Assembly: GCA_905221605.1 (NCBI GenBank)
Contig: CAJNDS010000001.1
Span: forward strand, 2,959,749-3,023,748
Direction: 5' to 3'
Length of the DNA stretch: 64,000 nt
From: Symbiodinium natans
Lineage: Eukaryota > Sar > Dinophyceae > Suessiales > Symbiodiniaceae
Shown here one piece after another: positions 61,101 through 64,000 of this stretch. Numbering within the stretch: position 1 is the first letter of the stretch; the number at the start of each line of letters is the position of its first letter. The position numbers were made by a program, and so were the translations under genes. The notes beneath the pieces were generated by a model that saw nothing but the letters and a program-made list of their open reading frames with translations, was not told the DNA's origin and made no database searches.

Positions 61101-63680
61101 AAATGCAGCCCCCATGTGCCCAGGAATCTAAGGACCCAAGGGCCCATACTACCCTAAACCCTAGTCCATACTTCGGATCTCCTAAGGAAGTGGTGAACTC
61201 AGGGACGTCCCGCGGCAGCAGTGGCGGTGGTATTGGGATGTCGGGGGGGGGGGGGGGGGGGGGGGGATGCCAAATCCTGGCTAGGGTTTAGGCTTTAGGC
61301 TTTAGGCTTTAGGCTTTAGGCTTTAGGCTTTAGGCTTTAGGCTTTAGGCTTTAGGCTTTAGGCTTTCGGGTTTAGGGTTTAGGGTTTAGGGTTTAGGGTT
61401 TAGGGTTTAGGGTTTAGGGTTTAGGGGTTGGGGCTGCGTTTTTTTTTTTTTTTCATAGCTTCGTGCTTCAGGCTGTGAGGGGGTTGTCTCGGACCACCAG
61501 CATGCACAGTCCTGAGGTCAAACTATTTTCCATGATCTTTCAGGGCTTCCGTTCAGCATTTCCCTAAACCCTGAACCCTGAACCCTAAACCCTAAACCCT
61601 AAACCCTAAACCCTAAACCCTATGGGGCTCAGGGATGTTGAGGGGTTCGAGTTGAGGTTCTGTCGACCTCCGGTAGTGTACCTGCTGTATTTGCTCGTCA
61701 GGAGCCGGAGTTATATGGATCCTAAGCTTTAGGGGTTTAGGGGTTTAAGGTTTACACACCCCCTTTGGTAGCCTGTTTATCGGGTCACTGTGCAGCTTAT
61801 CTTGAAGGGCCTGGCAGCCCCACTACGAGCCCCACTACGTTGTTTCTTGTTAAGGATTCTTCTGTTAGGGGATGTGATAACAGTTCGAGATGGCCCTTCA
61901 AATCCGACTTGGGCCACACGATGCTGAAGGATTCGGGTGTCGCGTTTAGACGCGTGCAATCCGAGAAATAGTAGACACTAGTTGAGCCCTGTGCCCTAAA
62001 CCTATGCCCAAGTCGCTAACCCTAAACCCTAAGCCCTAAACCCTATATAAACCGTCCCTGTTAAGGCAGCCCCTGCAGAATCTCGCAGTGCTTCGATCCG
62101 CCACTCGGACGCATGCACAACCCTGAAAACCTCAAAGCCTAAACCCCAAACCCGAAAAACCTTAAAGCCTGAACCCCAAACCCTACACCCTAAACCCTAA
62201 ACCCTGAAAACCTTAAAGCCTAAACCCGGAACCTTCAACCCCATTCCCCGGACTTCCATCCCTGAGCCCCAGAAGCGCCTCGCGTGGGTGATTTTTGAGT
62301 GGCGAGACTCAGTGTAGTGTGGTTTTCCCAGGCTCCAACCCCTACCAGGTGTGTATTTCCGCGCGTCATAAAGTTTGAACATGCAAAGTGGAACAACAGC
62401 ACGAAGGTTTAGGGTTGAGGCTCAGATTGGTGCAAGAAAAACCACGGACCTGTAAATTAGACCAGCCGTTGTGGTTTAGGGTTGCGGGCCTTCGGGATTC
62501 AAGCTGACCCCAGAAGAGGGCTTTGGGATTAGGGTCGAAAGGTATACGTAGCCAGTCCAACTCGTTTTGCGTAGTTCCCTTGGTGAAAGTTGTAAGCAGC
62601 GTCGGGGTGTGATCAAGACATGTAACCCTCCGGCCAGCCTCTTGCCTTCCAGACTCTCATGCACCTTGATCCGAGGCTGCTTAAGTAGTGGCTTAGTGAC
62701 TAAGTGCGTTTAGGGTTTAGGGTGTAGGGCCCTAAAGCCTAAACCCAAAACCCTAAGCCCCAAACCCTAAACCCTCCTGTGAGAGGTGCAGTCTGCCACA
62801 GTGGATGGCCAGCAAGTGGATGGCAAAGGCCGCGAACATGGGGACAGAGCAACAAAGAGCGTCGGCTTCGGGGCATCGAGCATCCCGTGTTTGGTTTGGG
62901 GTTTAGGGTTTGGGGTTTAGGGTCTAGGGTTTAGAAGGTTCAAGGGTTTTACGGTTTAGGGTGTAAGCGTCCCCGAACGTCCACGATGCTTCTCTATGGG
63001 TTACTCCTAAACCCTAAACCTTAAACCCAAAATCTACACCCCAAACCCTAAACCCTAAACCGCTTCGAGTTTGGGGAACTGAATGCCGTGGGCCCTGAAA
63101 TCCGAACCCCAAGCCCAAAACCCTAAATCCTTGCAGCAGACCTAAAGCAACACCCCACGGGGATTGCAGGGCTTTACCAGACAACTATAAAGCACCGCTA
63201 AAGCCGCCAAATGATCCTTTGATTCTTTGGTTCGGGTGATCCCCCTGGGATCCTATGCTAGGATGTCGTGCAGTACCCCATTTCCTCTTTACTTTGTGGT
63301 ACTTTTCTGTAACTTTAGATCCTTACCTTTTTACCTTTTTTAGGTTTATTGGGTTTCTTATTAAGGCAGCTAAAAGTTTACGTAATTTATAGCTACCCTC
63401 CTGAGTGCAGCCAAGATTATTTTGATGATTTAGACACCTTCCAAGCGTATTTCTTGGGGCTGCTGGGCCCCCGTAAACCCTAAAAAAGTCCTAAACTCGA
63501 AGCCCTAAACCCTAAACCCTAAACCCTAACCCCTAAACCCTAAACCCTAAACCCTACAGTAAACCCCAAACCCTGAAAAAGTTCCAAGCCCTACACCCAG
63601 CATGGTACTGCCATGAGAGCTTTCTCCCCGCAGGCTTCGCGACAGCCGCAGCGCTGAAGGGCCTCAAGGCTTTGGGGCTT
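55131..63680 (+). CDS. Maleylacetoacetate isomerase (zeta GST), partial, multi-exon
   Basis: Glutathione-dependent cis-trans isomerisation of maleylacetoacetate to fumarylacetoacetate, the FAH substrate. Ordered matches: YWRSGASWRVRI, ALAHHGVKFDNKP, VNLLKDQQKDPTFA, ENNALGQ, QSMAIIEFL, SLRRAKALEIA, EVVNSGT, QPLQNLAVLR. Junction phases agree wherever consecutive exons could be checked. The N-terminal YS motif, the VPTL..DG segment and everything after QPLQNL are missing or unresolved; the C-terminal domain probably lies past 64000. The family catalytic SSC motif reads S-G-A here. Same strand as FAH, about 1.5 kb behind its stop. Confidence 0.8.
55300..55460. repeat. ~72-bp tandem duplication
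   Basis: GGGCTTACGGTTTAGAGCCT, then CCCTAAACCCTAAACCCCAG and CATTC(A/G)CGCCCTAAGC, occurs twice. Confidence 0.85.
55710..55748 (+). CDS. MAAI exon: ALAHHG segment
   Basis: ALAHHGVKFDNKP, same length as human ALALKGIDYKTVP. Acceptor aatggcgag; GC donor (GCATCC). CCCTAAA before, TTTAGGG after. Confidence 0.8.
55863..55904 (+). CDS. MAAI exon: VNLLKD segment
   Basis: VNLLKDQQKDPTFA; human INLIKDRGQQFSKDFQ. Acceptor agctcccag; GC donor (GCTCCG). Confidence 0.8.
55921..56031. mobile_element. Inverted-repeat element F3 without telomeric insert
   Basis: Left TGGTAGCCCAGTGGTACCCT; right AGGGTGCCCCTATGATAACA then CTGGGCTACCA. The loop holds only about 20 bp of unique sequence where three other copies hold TTTAGGG arrays. 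Confidence 0.8.
56564..56682. mobile_element. Inverted-repeat element, family F6
   Basis: Left CTACAAGTAGGGGCCCCC; right GGGGGCCCCTACTTGTA: near-perfect inverted ends. Confidence 0.85.
56844..56980. mobile_element. Inverted-repeat element F2 with telomeric words inside
   Basis: Left CATGGGCTCCCCTGCTACC; right GGGGAGTGGTAGGGGAACC. GAGGGTTTAGGGTTTTGGG interrupts the left half. Confidence 0.65.
57250..57270 (+). CDS. MAAI micro-exon (21 nt)
   Basis: ENNALGQ, placed where the family has ALNPMKQ before VP. Acceptor gaggtacag; GC donor (GCAACA). Phase and length fit; identity is weak. Confidence 0.5.
58371..58398 (+). CDS. MAAI exon: QSMAIIEFL
   Basis: The family signature is QS-[LM]-AIIEYLEE. 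Acceptor ttttttctgag; GA donor at 58399 or 58401. A tiny block at 58001-58009 (EGY) could be the exon just before it. Confidence 0.88.
58448..58584. mobile_element. Inverted-repeat element, family F5 (no insert)
   Basis: Left TACTTGGAGGTTCATGGTAC; right GTACCATGAACCTCCAAC. Internal ACAGTTATAATTGGTTAAT pairs with ATTAATCAATTACAACTGT. Confidence 0.85.
59385..59580. repeat. GA-rich microsatellite
   Basis: GAGAGA and GAAAGA runs over about 190 bp. The minus-strand open frame rich in Ser/Leu here is its translation. Confidence 0.9.
60398..60440. mobile_element. Half of element F2
   Basis: CATTGGTTCCCCTACTACC then CCCTCTATACTACCCCCC. The right half is replaced by CCCTAAA-like sequence. Confidence 0.5.
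60517..60551 (+). CDS. MAAI exon: RAKALEIA
   Basis: SLRRAKALEIA; the family has RA.VR.I. Acceptor cgtcccag; GA donor (GAAGCT) repeated at the start of the next exon (GAAGTG). Confidence 0.75.
61187..61206 (+). CDS. MAAI micro-exon (20 nt): EVVNSGT
   Basis: EVVNSG plus a split Thr: the family has NSGTQPLQN or GGIQPLQN. Acceptor tcctaag; GTCCCG donor; the codon is completed by 62066. Confidence 0.8.
61287..61367. repeat. TTTAGGC array
   Basis: Eleven perfect TTTAGGC units abutting a TTTAGGG array (61371-61424). Confidence 0.97.
62066..62094 (+). CDS. MAAI exon: QPLQNLAVL
   Basis: T-QPLQNLAVL then a split Arg. Acceptor cctgttaag; GA donor (GATCCG) or GC five bases later. One of the strongest family motifs. 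Confidence 0.88.
62276..62308 (+). CDS. Possible MAAI exon
   Basis: RLAWVIFEWRD after acceptor ccccagaag resembles the W....I..GF region. The phase to 63634 does not work, so it is tentative. Confidence 0.3.
63634..63668 (+). CDS. Possible MAAI exon at the right edge
   Basis: GFATAAALKGLK after a good acceptor (tttctccccgcag); it could be the GF-x-ALE segment. CCCTAAA before, TTTAGGG after. Confidence 0.35.
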
Positions 63681-64000
63681 GGGGGTTTAGGGTTTAGGGT
63701 TTAGGGTTTATGGTTTAGGGTTTAGGGTTTAGGGTTTAGGGTTGCGGGGTGTAGGGTTTAGGGTTTAGGGTTTAGGGTTGCTGGGTGTAGGGTTTGGGTT
63801 TTAGGCATTAAGGGCCGCTTGGGGACCCCAAATCATAAGCCCCAATGCACCACAGGCGTGGTATGCAAGCCTGCATGTTTATTTTCAACCAAGTATGACA
63901 GCACCGACTGAACGTAACTAGTGCCCCACAAGCCCAGAGTCAGACCCTTATTGACAAGTGCCAAAACCCTAAGCCCCAAGCCCCTACATTAACCCCCACA

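Overview
The window looks like nuclear DNA of a dinoflagellate. The basis is the TTTAGGG telomere-type repeat, GC-rich codons, genes all on one strand, tiny exons in very large introns, and introns that mostly start with GC or GA instead of GT, end in AG and are followed by G. No species can be named from the sequence alone. About half of the window is dispersed TTTAGGG/CCCTAAA arrays, other low-complexity arrays and short inverted-repeat elements. Most long open frames are translations of these repeats; the real coding sequence is in short exons between the arrays.

Layout, all on the + strand. (1) 1-24 kb: exon-like blocks of one or more genes I do not recognise. The best are at 128-211, 1248-1294, 2252-2300, 2698-2754, 4734-4784, 5333-5362, 5482-5512, 5917-5955, 6303-6342, 7019-7118, 8240-8297, 10741-10777, 13318-13403, 18913-19003 and 21073-21160. 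(2) About 24.9-53.6 kb: a nearly complete fumarylacetoacetase (FAH) gene. I read 27 conserved exons (26580 to the stop at 53578-53580) that join in frame to 459 codons, plus two possible leader exons at 24900 and 25432. (3) 38649-39638: an intronless sulfotransferase-like gene of 329 codons nested, same strand, in an FAH intron. (4) About 55.1 kb to the right edge: exons of maleylacetoacetate isomerase (MAAI, zeta-class GST), cut by the window end. MAAI makes the substrate of FAH, so the last two steps of tyrosine/homogentisate breakdown lie in tandem.

The striking feature is how the introns are built. Around most FAH exons, CCCTAAA arrays lie upstream and TTTAGGG arrays downstream. A typical intron therefore begins with TTTAGGG and ends with CCCTAAA, so its RNA could fold into a long stem. 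The CCCTAAA strand contains neither GT nor AG and repeats a CTAAAC branch-point-like word just before the 3' splice site. Several introns start with a copy, sometimes decayed, of the first bases of the next exon, like a target-site duplication. At least seven families of about 75-200 bp inverted-repeat elements sit in the introns; three of four copies of one family carry a TTTAGGG array at the loop. Exon calls rest on reading conserved protein motifs by eye and on reading-phase agreement, not on transcript data.
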